Source: Dasypus novemcinctus
Lineage: Eukaryota; Chordata; Mammalia; Cingulata; Dasypodidae
Length of the DNA: 64,000 bases
Assembly (NCBI RefSeq): GCF_030445035.2
Contig: NC_080682.1
Span: 30,920,770 to 30,984,769, forward strand
Direction of reading: 5' to 3'
Below the pieces are notes generated by a model that searched no databases, was not told the DNA's origin, and worked only from the letters and a program-made list of their open reading frames with translations. The translations under genes and the position numbers were made by a program. Positions 13,064-25,899 of the stretch are shown here, in pieces. The stretch's first letter is position 1, and each line of letters begins with the position of its first letter.

Positions 13064-15800
13064 AATAAGAAAGCTGCCTCAGAGAGCTAGAGACTGAACA
13101 TTAGGCTTACAGGAAATCGGGGGGTGGAGGAAGGATGTGAGCTGATGTCTGCAGGGGTGGAATTTATGATGAGCTGGCGGTAAGTATGAACACAAAGAAG
13201 AGATAAAATGGGGGCAAGGGGTTGCCTTTGGGTGGGGCTATGGGGGTTTGAGGGGGGCTGGGGTTGGGCGGATGGGTAATATTGCCCAAAAAGTGGGGGG
13301 AGGGAGGGGTAGCATAGGAACATAGGAGAGTCTCAGGTGTTGGTTGAGAGTAAAATGCTGAGAAAATCTTATCAAAATATAATTAAGAGGGTTACTTGTT
13401 TAGGATGCTCGGAGGGGATGGTCTGATGCGGCACGGGCTCCTGGGAAATGTCTGAATGCTAATTTTGCCAGAGTGGGTGGTACCATTGGGTAGAGACCCA
13501 AGTACTGAGAGTGGGGGTGGACCCACATCCTGGGGAGGACTAATGCCATCAAATAGAGGGAACCGTATCTCTCGAGAGAAATGATGGCTCCCAGGGCATT
13601 GAGGCAGTTGAGCAAGTTGGGCCCTGAACACGGTTGCAAGTGTCTCTGGATGTGGCTCCTTGGGAAATGGAGGTTGGCTGTCACTGTGGGCACCAAAGGG
13701 ATGGGAAAATGGATGTTAAATGTGTGAAAGCAAAGTAAATGTGGAGTAAGAGAGGAGTTTCGCGAGAGTGCACAGGGATGGATATAAAACATGTAATATT
13801 ACACCATAAACATATAGGGGACAACAGACTAATAATGTAACCCATAATGTAAAACATAGGATAACTAAAAATTTAGAAAACTGTATATCCTAAAGTATGG
13901 ACCACAATGTAAGTGTGGATGTCGCCTTGTTTGAAAGCTATTGTCTCAGAGTCTGTACATCACTTTAAGTAAATATGATATGAATAAGTTATAAGAATAT
14001 CACTGTGGAAGGGAAAAGGTTCTATGGTGGATGTGTGGGAGTCCTGTATATTGTATATATGAATTGCTGTGGTCTAGGGCTCTTGTGAAGAGAAGTTCAA
14101 TAATTAGGAAAAAAAAAAAAGAAAAAGATAGGATGTAGAATTTTTCTAAGTCAACACGTATTCTGTACCTGACCTTTAAACCCATCACCTTATCCCATTT
14201 TGCTAGTAAGGGATCCTGACATTATATTGGGCTTCAATTTTTGGGAGGTTTTGGATCACAGAGTAGTTTGGCAGTGGCGGTGGAGGAATACTGGTATAGG
14301 ACACTATTGACAGGTGATATAGGACTGACAGGGTGCATGGTAATGTTTGGATATACTCATAGTGGCAACAATTAAAAACTAAAGCTGGGGAGGTACTGGG
14401 TTCCTGGCTGGGGGTGCTCTGTCTTGGCCCCTAGGGGAGCAGCGGCAGTCCCCCAGGTGCAACGGTAAGGACAGGAAGGAATGAGGGTCCAACAGTGAGA
14501 GCATGATACTAATGACTATGCTTGTGAGCCTATATGCCTGAAATAAGAACAAGGCCTAGAGCAGCACTGTGCCTGGGAATTTCCTCCTGACAGCCTTCGT
14601 GTTACTCAAATGTGGCCAGTCTCGAAGCCAAACTCAGTATGTAAATGCAATGCCTTCCCCCCAGCGTGGGACATGACACCAGGGGATGAGCCTCCCTGGC
14701 ACCGAGGGATCACTACCAAGTACCAACTGATGATGCAACTGGAAAATGACCTTGAATTGAAGGTTCGATGTGGATCAGCAGAATATCACTGTCTACATAT
14801 AATAGCATGACTGTAAATTGCTGTTTGACCTAATGTAAGGGGGAAATGGAAAGGAGAAATGAGTTTATATGGCTACAAGTCTCTAAAAAAGAGTCTGGAG
14901 GCTTTCAGAAGGATTGCCCTTAAGCACAACTGAGCAGAGTCTAAGAGACAGATAAAGTAGATACAACCCCAGGTATTCGTTCCTTTGAGGGCTAAAGAGA
15001 CCCACGGGTTCTATGGTCATGGCAGATGGGGTTTACTGCCATGGCAGATGGCCCTTCTTTGGAAATAGTGTTTCTGCGTGATGGAGCTGGACTCAGATGG
15101 GATCTCTTTGCACAAGACTTTCATGCTACTTTACTGGAATTGTAGTTGGTATTGGGGTTTAAGATATATTTAGGGGATTTGAATCTCTGGACTGACAATA
15201 TGATAGCCAGGCCCTGAGCCCCAACAGACTTCAGCTTCTACAATCTGAGTTATTGGACTCACCTCACTCAGCTAAGATGGAGTTGAAGAAGAACAACCAC
15301 CACAACGTGGAGTCTAGAGGGCCTACAACTGAAAGCAAGAGGATTGCATCCAGTATCCATGTGGAATCTGAGGCTCCTCTTGACATAGAGGTGCAACAGA
15401 CATAACCAATCCAACGTCCACAGAGAAAAGGTGGCATTGGAGTGGGAAAAGTGGACATGGTGGCTGATGGGTATGGGGAATGGCAGGAAGAGATGAGAGG
15501 TGGAGGCCGTGGATGGTGCTTCAGGGGCAATCACCAGACATTGTAAATCCTCCCAGGGCCCACTGGATGGAATGTGGGAGAGTATGGGCCATGATGTAGA
15601 CCATTGACCATGGGGTACAGAGATGCCCAGAGATATACTTACCAGGTGCAATGGATGAGTCATGATGATGGGAGTGAGGGTTCCTGGGGGGAGGGGGGAG
15701 TGGTGGGGTGGGGGTAGTAGGGTTGAATGGTAGGGTTGAATGGGACCTCATATTTTTTTAATGTAATATTTTTACAAAATCAATTAAAAACATAGTTAAA
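13064..15800 (+). other. L1 3' UTR, unusually long and two-part
   Basis: Part one (13064 to about 14127) has strongly G-rich tracts at 13118-13310 and ends in an A-rich run (aggaaaaaaaaaaaagaaaaag). Part two (about 14130-15800) repeats that layout: unique sequence, G-rich tracts at 15685-15722, then an AT-rich end at 15760-15800. Part two is clearly homologous, in reverse, to 37480-38690, and more distantly to 19150-20260. Relative to the 37-38 kb copy it lacks about 85 bp near 15420. The outer target-site duplication lies after part two, so both parts probably moved together. No coding function is seen. Confidence 0.7.
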
Positions 15801-15816
15801 AAAAGAAAATATTAGA

Positions 15817-17682
15817 TATAGATATTATATAAACATTACTCTTACACACAAAATGAAATGAAGCAACTTTGAGATAAAAATTTACCACAGATTAGGAAGT
15901 TGTGTTTTCTGGCTGTTTGTAACCAATGCTAAAAACATACAACTGCTACCAGACTATTTTAGCATGAAAAGATACCAGGAAATATTAGAAATTTACAAAT
16001 AATCCTACATCTCTATTTCTTAAACATACTCACAGCCAGCAAAATCCAGAATAAGTTACCTTTCTAGTGAAGACCTAGTCTTCATGACTTTTAAAAGACT
16101 TCTAGTTAAGTGTAGAGAATTTTTATGTTTGTTTCCTTTTCTGGGAACTCAAACTGTCACTCATTGTACACATGTGAATCTCAGATTTCCACAGGTTGGA
16201 TTATTAGCGTCCTTTCTGGCCTCTTGAGGGTGGACTTAACCACAGAGCTACAAGTTCTTTGAAATCATTCATCAGTAGATGTCTCTGCTTTTTACTTTGT
16301 TAAAATGTAATTCACTTTATAAATAAAACAATTTAAAAACATTATTTTCTCTAAAACATAGACATCGTGGGGCAAAGTCACAATATCAAGAATAAATGGA
16401 ATTTCAGGAGCCACAAAATATACTCCAATCACATATTTGCTCTTCAGACAGATAATCAAATATTCTGATGTAAAACAGTTGACTGCTTTTTCCTTCTTGG
16501 GAAATAGAAACAATCAAACATGCTCTACTTATGTTACTGGGTAATTTATATGCATTAATGTATGATAGATTCTGGAAAATTTAACAATCACTCACACTAA
16601 AGTTCTAAAGATTACATACACAGTCTTTATATATTAATTTTATGATGCACTCCCTTTGCTCTATTTATATAAAAAAATACATGCTTTTGTTCTATTTCAG
16701 AATCCCGTGGGCATCATAGCTGTGGTTCACATTGTATAATTCATCAGTACCTTCCATTCCACCAAAACAGCAGTAAATTCATAATACCATTTGGAGATTA
16801 CAAATTTATTCCACAAAAAATTATTGCTTCTTTTTTTTTGCATAATTTGATATTTAGCTCTCATCAATCATTCCAACAAAGTGTCCATTATTTGTATGAT
16901 TGGGGAATGAGTAGGCAATGGTTTTGCTAAATTCAGGTGTTAACCCTTTAGCATGTCTTAAGTATTTTATATAAAAACAGGTCAAGTTATAATATATGAA
17001 AAAATAAAATATCAAAAGATTACATTAATCCAAATATTGTACTAAACTTTGAAAAGAGATGACAAAATTGCATGCAGCTGTGAAGGTCCTAATAAAACAC
17101 TTTTAGAGTGTCATTAAATATGAGCTGGAAGATACTACCATGCAATAAGAGGAAAAAAACATATAATAAGAGAACCAAAGAAATATAAAATCTATAAAGG
17201 CAATCAGAGTATGAATAGAATAACTACCACATGCGAGGAGGGCTGCATAATTCAAAGTGGAAATAAAAATGATTAAATGCATGCAATTCAATGTCAAATG
17301 CTGTAAACTAACTCCATAATTTCCGAAGTTGCTATTATAACAACTACAAGGGATAAATGTCAAAGGCAAGAAGGAAATACTATAAGCTAGCCAAAAATCT
17401 CTTGAATGATATAGAACTGAGATAGAATAGTTAACTTTCTTGAAATGGCATAATTGTTTCCTAAATGATTATTTTTGATGCCAAGTAGATAAAATTAAAT
17501 AGTTAAAAACACACACACACACAACAGCATTAATGCACTCATAAAGCACATATGTTGTTGTATGAGAGCATTTGGTAGATTAGATGTTAGATTTTCCACC
17601 CCTTACTCATAATTTTAAAATGGAGAAGCTTTTGTAATTTTACTTTTGCTGCGCATGTTTTATCATGTAAAGAATGATATGT
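15817..17682. other. AT-rich intergenic DNA
   Basis: No gene or confidently named repeat was found. A short (CA)n run sits at about 17508-17522. Confidence 0.5.
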
Positions 17683-17835
17683 TACATTAAAAATGTAGGG
17701 GATTACCATATGCCCCACCACCTCCCCCTCCCACATTTCCCCACATTAGCAACATCTTCAACTAGTGTGGTACATTTGTTACAATTGATGAACACATATT
17801 GAAACATTATTACTAACATTTATGTCATCTAAAGC
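17683..17835 (-). repeat. Short copy of the L1 3'-end repeat
   Basis: The block with cacattagcaacatctt and agtgtggtaca matches 19195-19330 closely in order and orientation. It is therefore a second, shorter fragment of the same L1 tail family, antisense to the big L1. Confidence 0.65.
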
Positions 17836-19122
17836 TTATTTAAAAATAAAAAGAATAATTCATGATTCATTACTGATTGAAAATTGAAAACTTTTTAAGT
17901 GGAATTACCAGTACACCATTCTTTGAATATGCCATGCATTTTCAACTTCTGGACCTTTGCCTGGTAATTCTACTACCTAACCCATTCCCATAGAATATCA
18001 CACATTTTCTTTAACATTTTCTTAAAGATACTGGTCATATTCTAGTTAAATATACAAGACTTTTACCAGATTCTTTTAGCCAGTTTCTTGCTATGCTTTT
18101 CTCTAATAGTGCTTAACAGAATGTCAGGCATATTGAACTGTCTAAAAACTATTAGACGAACAGGTAAATATCATTTTTAATATTATTCTATTGAATATTT
18201 TAATAATTTATGTAGAAACAATGTTTTTAATGTTTAGAAAATATAAAGGGATAGATTAATTTATTTGTGCACATGTGAATAATTAAATATTATAAATATA
18301 TGTAAAGAATTGATTTGAATTCCAGAAAAAAATCAGGGAAAATCTACAATACAAGCAGAATAGTAAAAAAATATCCTGTACATGGATACAACTTCCCAGT
18401 GTAGGCCAAATGGAGGTCTACATAATTTCTGTGAAAATTGTATGAAATAATATATGTTAATATAGAAAACCAAGAAAGATATGTTTCTTCCTGAGAAGTT
18501 ATGAAGAAATAAGGTTTAAATTATCCAAGATGGATTCCTTATAGTCTACCTTCTTGCAAAAGTGTCTGGAAACCAGCTGCCGATCAATACTAAGGCAATA
18601 ATCCCTGGTTAAATGCTCAAGCAATGAGTCAGACCACAGGCTCACATATCATAAAATTTCAACTTTGTCAATTGGAATCTTGATCAGGCCCCTGACCAAA
18701 GTCATATATTTGCAGCCATAAAGTTTGGACCACAGTTCTTTCTCTTAATCATGGTGAATGTGGTACTTTGCAACTTATACATGTCAAGGTGCAAAATAAT
18801 GCTATATACAAGGCTCTAACACATCATACTCCTATTTTATCTAATTCTAGGCCCAAGAAGGGCCTTTTGCTTTCTTGAATCATACAATATAAAAGCCTCA
18901 TAGTCCAAAGATTAAGATCCTTACCAAAATAATGATGCCCAGCTATGCCATGTTGCTATATGATGGCCAAATGCGGAAATGTGGACCTTTATTTGCTTTT
19001 ATCTGTGAAATTCCTCTACCCTACTCCCCCCAAAATAATCTAGTCTTAATTCTATTAAATCATTCATCATTATTTGATGAGGTGATTTCATAAGCAGATT
19101 GTTTGGCTGAGCATCTTCAAGG
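17836..19122. other. Intergenic DNA, no gene recognised
   Basis: AT-rich sequence with no protein similarity or repeat family that I could name on either strand. Confidence 0.5.
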
Positions 19123-20260
19123 CCCTTTTTTTTTCTTTTTTTGTCTTTTTATTTATTTATTTTTAATGATACTTAGATTAAATAAAAGGTACAGAGAATA
19201 TATAGGGGATTCCATATGTCTGGTTTTCCATACCTCTCACATTTTCCCACATTAGCAACATCCTTCATTAGTGTGGTACATTCATTGCAATGATAGACAG
19301 GTATTGAAGCATTGCCACTAAGCATGGATTATAGTTTACATTAGAGTTTACACTCTTTCTCACTCACTTCTGTAGGTTATGGCAAACTATATAATGGCCT
19401 GTGTTGTCATTGTAATGTCATTCAGGAGAATTGTCAAGTCACAAAAATGCCCCTGTATGACACGTGTTTTTTCCCTCTTTCTCCCTTCAGAACCTCCAGT
19501 GGCCACTGCTTCCACATCAATGATATTTCTTCCATTGCTAGAATCACAATAAGTCTATAGTAGAATACTAGTAAGTCTACTTTAGTCCATAGTTCATTCC
19601 CCAATTGTGAGGATACTGGGATGGTCTTGTCCACTCCACCTTTAATTGAGGGGGTGCTTCAATTTCATATGGCTAATGGATGGGACTCTCTTGCTTGCAG
19701 TTGGAGACATTCTTGGTTCCTTGGTATGTTGGTTATCTATCATCTCCTCCCTGTTAGTTGTCCTGGGGGAATACAAGGAACTGGAGAGTAAGTATTGCAA
19801 CTGTTGAGAGTCAGGGTAGAGCTGAAACATGGAAAACCCAAAGATTTAAGTCTCTTGGATGTACACCTATCAACTTAAATACTAATTATAGGTTCAAATA
19901 GAAGGACAGAAGAGGCATGTGTAGGGAAACCACAACTGAATCCAAATCTGTCACACTGGGAAGAATAAATTCCAAAGTAGGACTCACTGGTGAGGGACCA
20001 AACTTCTGAGCTATTTGCCCTGACTTTAGTGTCTGGATGTTTCCACAGCCCTCAGGAGCCCTGCTATTTGAGGTAGTATCTATTTGACCCGTCAATGAGA
20101 TCCTGCTGAGATCTGCATAAGCGCCCTTCTAGAAGCAAGTCAAGGAACTAGAGATTTCCCTAGGGCATGGAAAAGGCCTTGCAAATACTAGAATGGTTGA
20201 TTACCAAATGATCATGGGGACTAGCCTTACAAAGTCCAATGATCTGGACTGCTAGATTCT
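19123..20260 (-). repeat. Older antisense copy of the L1 3' UTR family
   Basis: It begins on the left with poly-T, the antisense of an L1 A-tail. On the minus strand it follows the order of 14930-15800: block around atactacctcaaa/tactgagggct, block around ttggattcagttg, then ctcctcctgttag-type and shared G-rich areas. Divergence is much higher than for the 37-38 kb copy, so it is an older 5'-truncated insertion. ORFs in it (19434-20095, minus) are repeat-derived and not genes. Confidence 0.6.
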
Positions 20261-20704
20261 CAATGGAAACTATATCTTGGAGATAAAATCACCTGGGATT
20301 GTTTCATGGCTATTAATAATGGCTTTGAGTGAATTGCCTAAAGGGAGACCTCTGAGGGAATGAATCATCATTACTGATAATAATTTACTATGTGAACAAA
20401 ACTCTTTGAGGAAACAATCAGGTCCAAGTTGAATGGCAAGAATATCCTGAAAATGACAGGTTGATTTCTACAGTCAGTGCATCAAATACATCAAATTAAA
20501 TTATCTAAATAGGTTTTTATTGGGAGCTTATCTTCTAACTTACTTGTTCAAAACTCAGTTTGTTTTAATGAATGAAGATTATATAGAATACAGAATTGGT
20601 TTAGGGACGGTTAAGGCATACAGAAATCAGGTAACTTTCACAATAACAGATTCAGGAAGTGGAAGGTGAACTTTGTAATGAGGGTATTGTAAAAATTAGC
20701 CAAT
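20261..20704. other. Intergenic DNA, no gene recognised
   Basis: No coding or repeat signal that I can name was found before the SINE. Confidence 0.45.
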
Positions 20705-20941
20705 TCTCTTCAGCTTTTTTTTTTTTAAGATTTATTTATTAGTTTTTCCTTCCCTGCCCCTGCCCTTCAGTTTTTGCTGTCTGTGTCCATTTACTGTATA
20801 ATCTTTGTATTTATTTCTCTTTTTGTCTTCTCATCTTTCTCCTCTAGGATTCACGGAGATTCTATCCTGGAGACCTCTGATGTGGAGAGAGTTTCCCTGT
20901 CAATTGTGCCACTTCAGTTCCTGGTCTCTCCTCAGCTTTTT
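20705..20941 (-). mobile_element. SINE related to armadillo SINEs, with target-site duplication
   Basis: The poly-T plus taagatttatttatt start on the left is the antisense SINE tail. It is followed by the ctgtctgtgtccattt block shared with the 41-kb DAS-SINE and a short tRNA-like head. Flanks tctcttcagcttttt (20705-20719) and tctcctcagcttttt (20927-20941) differ at one of 15 bases, so they are a target-site duplication and the insertion spans 20720-20926. It is shorter than the other two SINEs in this window and probably a different subfamily. The ORFs starting at 20774 and 20805 are spurious. Confidence 0.7.
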
Positions 20942-21394
20942 AAAAATTCAGATGGGAAAAAATGTGAACCCTGATTATATGCCCTTATGTAAAGAGCACT
21001 CTATTATCTTATCTGATGAGCACTGAACAAGTGGGCTAATTCCTTTTTCTTCCTCATGCAACTGTGGAATCTGAGATGACTAGAGATCAGCATACTCTGT
21101 TTAATGAATGTAATTGGAAAAGACTTCAAGTATTATCACAACTTTCTCTGTTATATTTAAAATCTTAAATATACATAATTTTCTCCCACAGTGTCAGGGA
21201 TTATATTAGCCTCCCTATTTAACTGAAAACAGTATGGATCGCTGACAAGTGGGCTATAAGCATGCAAGTCACCATATTGGATGAGAAGGATGAAATTAGA
21301 ATTAAGGATTAACTTGTACAAAATTCACCTCCTGATTGGTGCCTTCTTGTAAACTTCTATGAAAATTAATGTCAAAAGGCAAGTCAGAGTTGAG
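20942..21394. other. Intergenic DNA, no gene recognised
   Basis: Nothing recognisable was found between the SINE and the LTR-like block. Confidence 0.4.
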
Positions 21395-21660
21395 TTTGCA
21401 GATTACATCATTTTATTTGAGACAAAAAAAGCTTTGTTGCAGCAAGGAATCATGAGCATATGTTCATTTTTCTAAGGTTGGTAAATAAGTTTTATAGCTA
21501 TAAAAATGAAGTTAGGTTAACTCTTATTGATTGGACAGGGTGGTTTTAGGCCAGGTGGAATTTATTTTATATTGGATCAAATGTAACAAACTAGAAGGTT
21601 GAATGTCTGTCTGGTGCTTTGGTGGGAATTTTAAATTTAAAATACATCAAAAGAAACCCA
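21395..21660 (-). repeat. Possible LTR fragment, antisense
   Basis: On the minus strand there is a TATA-like tatagctataaaac, then about 90 bp later gctttttttgtctcaaataaaatg, an arrangement like the R/U5 region of a gammaretroviral LTR. No protein-coding retroviral sequence could be tied to it and the boundaries are uncertain. Confidence 0.35.
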
Positions 21661-22973
21661 AAAGAGAGCTCAAAGAGGTAAGGCACAGATTTAATTTATT
21701 TTAAATTTTTAAATTTTTATTTCTTTTTTTACTCTGAGGGGTTCCCAGGACATTTTCTATATAACTTTCTCAATCTTCCCAATTTTGGTCATTCCCTTAG
21801 TTAAAGGCCTGACTGAAGATATTTGTCTTTCATTCACCACAAAAAGTCTCTCATGTACCAGAACTGACTTCAAAAGTTAGCTAAAGCTTGAGATTTTCAT
21901 TTGCCAATTCATGTTTGTTCTGTATCCTTAGATGTACCATTTGTGGATTTACATGATTGTGTAGTATCATTTAAGAGTTAAGAGAGCAGAAAATGAATGA
22001 GAGCTAATATGAATATTATGATTAAGAAGAAAACAAGTGCCTCTTTCAGAATATCTCAGAGCCAAGTTCCCCATGACCCTAGAAGCCAAACAAAAAGAGA
22101 ATGACACCAATCAGGTTTGGAAAGTGTTTAAGCTGGTTTGGCTGCTTCTCTAGCATGGATTTATGCTGCCACTACCTCTTGGTAAACTTCCTTTTGACTA
22201 TCATTGTAAATACACACCTGGACCTCCTTGGAAAGCCAGAATATAGTATAACTATAGTGATTGTAGACTATATAGACTCATTTTGTGAAAGGCCAATCCT
22301 TATCATTTATTGTGCTGATAAACTGCACTGAGAAGAAGATAGATTTTTCTAACTCTGAAACTACATTTTCTAATACAATCTATAATCTTATAAGCCATTT
22401 TACTGCACTGGTGAAAAGTTTTTATATTTGGTTAATGAGTTTTTCATGTTCTATTTAGAACTCTTTTTAGTATGACAATAGTTTCTTCATGAGTTTCCAT
22501 AGAATTGAAAGAAGTCATAAGAGCTCTCAGTTTTTGATTTTCCCTTTTGGATGTTTATCATAAGTAGTTATTTATGGAATAACAGTCTATATAACAGGAA
22601 CCAACCCAATTAATGGCAAATATATTGTATATATTGCATTCCACATACAAAGTGATGTTCTTGAAGAAGGTAATAAAGGTATCTATTATTTAAGGAATTG
22701 GGTGTGAACTCTAAAAACAGGATCACAACTATCATCATTTTCGTTTCCTAATATCACGATCTCACTTAACCAACCATTTCCTTTGCTTAACAAGCCCACC
22801 AAAAATTTCTGCCTTGAGGTTATAATTACTTCTGTTATTAAAAGCTTGGGGGTGCTTGGAGGAAAGCTAAAAGGGATCTGACTACTATATTATGTTCCTG
22901 TCTCATGAAAGTAAAAGGACCCTTGCCAAATAAATGCTAAACTTTTGCTATTCCTTACAGGGTGGTCATTGTT
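21661..22973. other. Intergenic DNA; no supported gene
   Basis: A 76-codon frame at 22101-22331 has no similarity I recognise. The block may include diverged ERV sequence adjoining the LTR on its right. Confidence 0.4.
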
Positions 22974-23560
22974 ACCTGTCTGGTTTCTAGCAAACCATCA
23001 TATCCCTTGTGTTAAAAAAGGTTAATTTGAGGCAGGCTAGAACAGGTACTTGAAGGGAAGGAAAAATGCCATGGGAAAGCACTAGGGTAACAAAGATAAA
23101 ACAGCCAGTCTAATGTGAACCTTCTGCTTGTGGCTACCCATCTGTGCCAGCACCTGCAATGGAGAAATATCAATCATAGTGGGAAGCCCCACCAACAAAA
23201 GGGGAGGCAATTGCCCAAGGCCAGGTGTTTAAAACAACAGATAATGAGAAGCCCATTAGTAACCCCCCTGACCTGCACTCAGGCTGGCAGACATATAGAG
23301 CTGATGAGAATGTTGCTCCAATCCTTCTTTGGCATATGACAGGAACAATGAGAATGCTGCAACTTATAAACCTTCATTTACATGGAGGAAGGAAAGGGAG
23401 AAGTCTTAATAAAGCCAATCCTCAGCCCTGGACTATATGTCCCTCTTAAACACACTTGCACTCTGATCTTGAGTGTGTACTTTTGCTTTACATTAGACTC
23501 GGCTTGCTTGCTTAAACAGTGGTGCATCCTTGAATTGTTTCTTACAACATGGCCAAGTAC
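22974..23560 (+). repeat. 5' LTR of gammaretrovirus-like ERV
   Basis: It lies directly upstream of a gag-pro-pol remnant in the same orientation. It shows agtcttaataaagcc at about 23402-23416 and an R/U5-like end (acttttgctttacattagactcggcttgcttgc) of the type seen in HERV-W/HERV-9-like LTRs, ending about 23545-23560. A primer-binding-site-like cctttggtgagcc sits at 23573-23585. The left edge is inferred from a TG at 22974 and is approximate. Confidence 0.55.
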
Positions 23561-24381
23561 CAGTCAACAGCAACCTTTGGTGAGCCAGCCAGGAGCACTT
23601 GTATCTCTCTTCTCCATCTGATGAAGACTAGTGAGTCTTGGCCTCTAATCAGAGCCTGTCCCCTCCTTTGTCTGTTCACGTTATCCTCTTACCACTTCAA
23701 GTTTTCTGGACTGGCTTCCACAGTACATAACCTCAGTCTACTCAGAGTCCTCTGCTTCCCTCCACAAAGGTGGAAAGGGCTAGTCTACACATCATGCAGG
23801 TTCAAGGGGACTCTGGTTGGCATGTAACACCACCCTTGAGCTCTGACTGAGGACATTCCCCAAGTCATGTAGAAGTCTGCTTGTGTTATGAATAAGCACC
23901 TCCACCACATTGTGCAACTTTTGAAATAATCCATATCCCATATGCACACTATCTTTTCCTACACTCTCTCCTTAGACATGTTCTCATTTGTGATTCCCAG
24001 GGAAGTGTATTAGTTTCTTTTTGGGCTTTTATTTCTGGCTCTTCTGCTGCCCAGTTTAAGTCAAATCACTGGGCAATTTTCTTCACCCCAAGCAATAACC
24101 CTCTGGCTACTATTTCAGCCTAGTGCTTATGCAGTATTCTTAGAGTAAATTCCAGGTTGGCAGTTTTGGTCTCTACCCCTGTAGGGGACTGCAGCCAACC
24201 CCTCAGTGCTTGATCCAGACATCTCCCAAGACCTTAGAGATATTGCAGATGCTCAGCAGACAAGGCCCTTGATTTCTGGGATGCTGAAATTATGAGCATT
24301 TTTTTTTTACCTCCTTCAAGACATTAACTGGGAGGTCAGTTGGCCTGACTGGAATTTGGTTTATTTTTGTGTCTTAGGAAG

Positions 24382-25870
24382 ATGGGCACTTCATCCAGCA
24401 TCCCTGTAGACTCTCCCCTGGGATACTTTCTTTGGAACTGGGATGATCTGTCCACTAAAGTTCTGAAAAATAAGAAATTAATCTTCTGCTATACCATATA
24501 GCTTCTGCTATACTCAAATGAAGCTGAAAGATGGATAGTAATGGCCATTAAATGGGACCTTCAATTGCAAGATCATACTTCAGTTGGATCTCCTATGTAA
24601 GAGAGAATGGAAGCAGATGGAAATTCCATGAATGCAACTTTTTATGATCCTTTATTGAGATAAAGGTTTAAAGCGTTCTTGCTATTGAAGTTATGCATAT
24701 CAACTCCAATACCATCTGAAAAGGAAGACATTCCTGATGTCCTCTTCTTAGCAACCCACCACCCTGTTCCCAACCCAAAGACACCCATAAACACCCTTGA
24801 ACACGTGCCTCAGCCCCTCCGCCTTACAACCCAGAGTCCAGTCCAGTAGGTCACACTTGAAGCCAAGCCCTCTTTCTGTCTAGCAAAAAGGTCCACAGGA
24901 CTTTACCCCTTGCAAAAGTAGCTACTAGAGATGCAGGAAATATTAAAATTCTTGTCCCTTTTACTATGATGAATCATTCTTAATGTAAAAACCAGCTAAG
25001 CCAAATTTCAGAAGACCTGGCCAATTTCACTGAAGAATTCCAGCATCTTACCCTGTCCTTTGAGTTAACCTGGCATGACACTTACATAATCCTATCCACC
25101 TACTGTACCCCAGGAGAAAAGCTTGCATTTGAACTGAAGCCTAAGCTTATGCCTATAAAGTGGCAGACCAACAGCTTAATCAATATGCTGTTAGGATACT
25201 AGCCATCCCATATACAGACCAAAACTGGAATTATCATTAAGAACAGGCAGACCTAAGAACAAGAGACTGTATGATCATGAGGAAGTGCCCCACTAAACCC
25301 ATTAACTATAACAAACCTAGAGAAGTACTTCAAGAAGAGGAAGAGAACTCAGCCTTGTTTCAGAGTCGATTACTAGAAGCCATTGAAATGATACTTTAGC
25401 ATACCCAGACTTCTGAGAAGGCCAAGCCCTTCTAGAGACAGACTTCATTAGTCAATCAGTCACTTACATTTGCAGAAAGCTACAAAAACTCTCCCTGGAC
25501 CTTCTAAATATCAACTTCTCTGTCTTCAAGAACTTTGTCTAGGCTGAGGAGGAGAAAAAAGTAAGGAAGGGTAGGAAAGGTGTAGAGAATAGGCCCAAAA
25601 TATAGCAGTCACTGTTAAAGGCACCCTTGCTGTCATGCAAAACAAGGCTTCAAGCTAAAGGGATGATCCTGCTTTAACTGTGGAGAGGCAGTCATTAAAA
25701 GAGTGACTGCCATCAGTTGCCTCAACACCATAGTCCACCACGGTCAAGTCCTGAGTGTTGGAAGCCTGGGCATTAGGTCTGGAAGTGTGCTGGCCCCAGA
25801 AAGGGTCACAGATCTATCCTGTGAGACCTGCTTTCTCTGCCTGGAGAGGACTGAAGAAGCCCCAGGCCAA
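24382..25870 (+). pseudogene. gag: ERV gag remnant (gammaretrovirus-like)
   Basis: Gag builds the retroviral core (matrix, capsid, nucleocapsid). An ATG at 24382 opens MGTSSSIP then PLGYFLWNWDD and LKNKKLIF, a matrix start like that of HERV-W/H-type gag. The first stop comes about 33 codons in. Further on, capsid similarity is visible (LSFELTWHDTY, about 25055-25085; DFISQSV, about 25440). At 25668-25683 CFNCGEA is the start of a nucleocapsid zinc knuckle. Many stops and frameshifts interrupt the reading, so nothing is translated intact. Confidence 0.75.
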
Positions 25871-25899
25871 ACGTGGCTCCATTGACAACACCGCAAACC

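Larger units (their letters stand above)
6109..15816 (+). mobile_element. Full-length L1 retrotransposon with 16-bp target-site duplications
   Basis: The sequence aaaagaaaatattaga occurs at 6109-6124 and again, identically, at 15801-15816. The interval between them is 9,676 bp and reads 5' UTR, ORF1, ORF2, 3' UTR, A-rich end. A 5' end of the type ggtaggaagtaagatggtggc starts at 6125. A perfect 16-bp duplication and an intact ORF1 suggest a fairly recent insertion. The copy cannot move by itself because ORF2 is broken. The length is well above the 6-7 kb usual for mammalian L1, mainly because of a 2.7-kb 3' UTR. A second, 5'-truncated L1 tail inserted into this element's own poly-A is an alternative explanation for the extra length. 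Confidence 0.9.

Noticed and set aside
13087..13792. Minus-strand frames with Pro-rich products
   Set aside because: They are antisense to the G-rich L1 3' UTR; Pro-richness follows from the C-runs.
22101..22331. 76-codon frame starting MTPIRFGK
   Set aside because: No family motif, unremarkable length and no supporting context.
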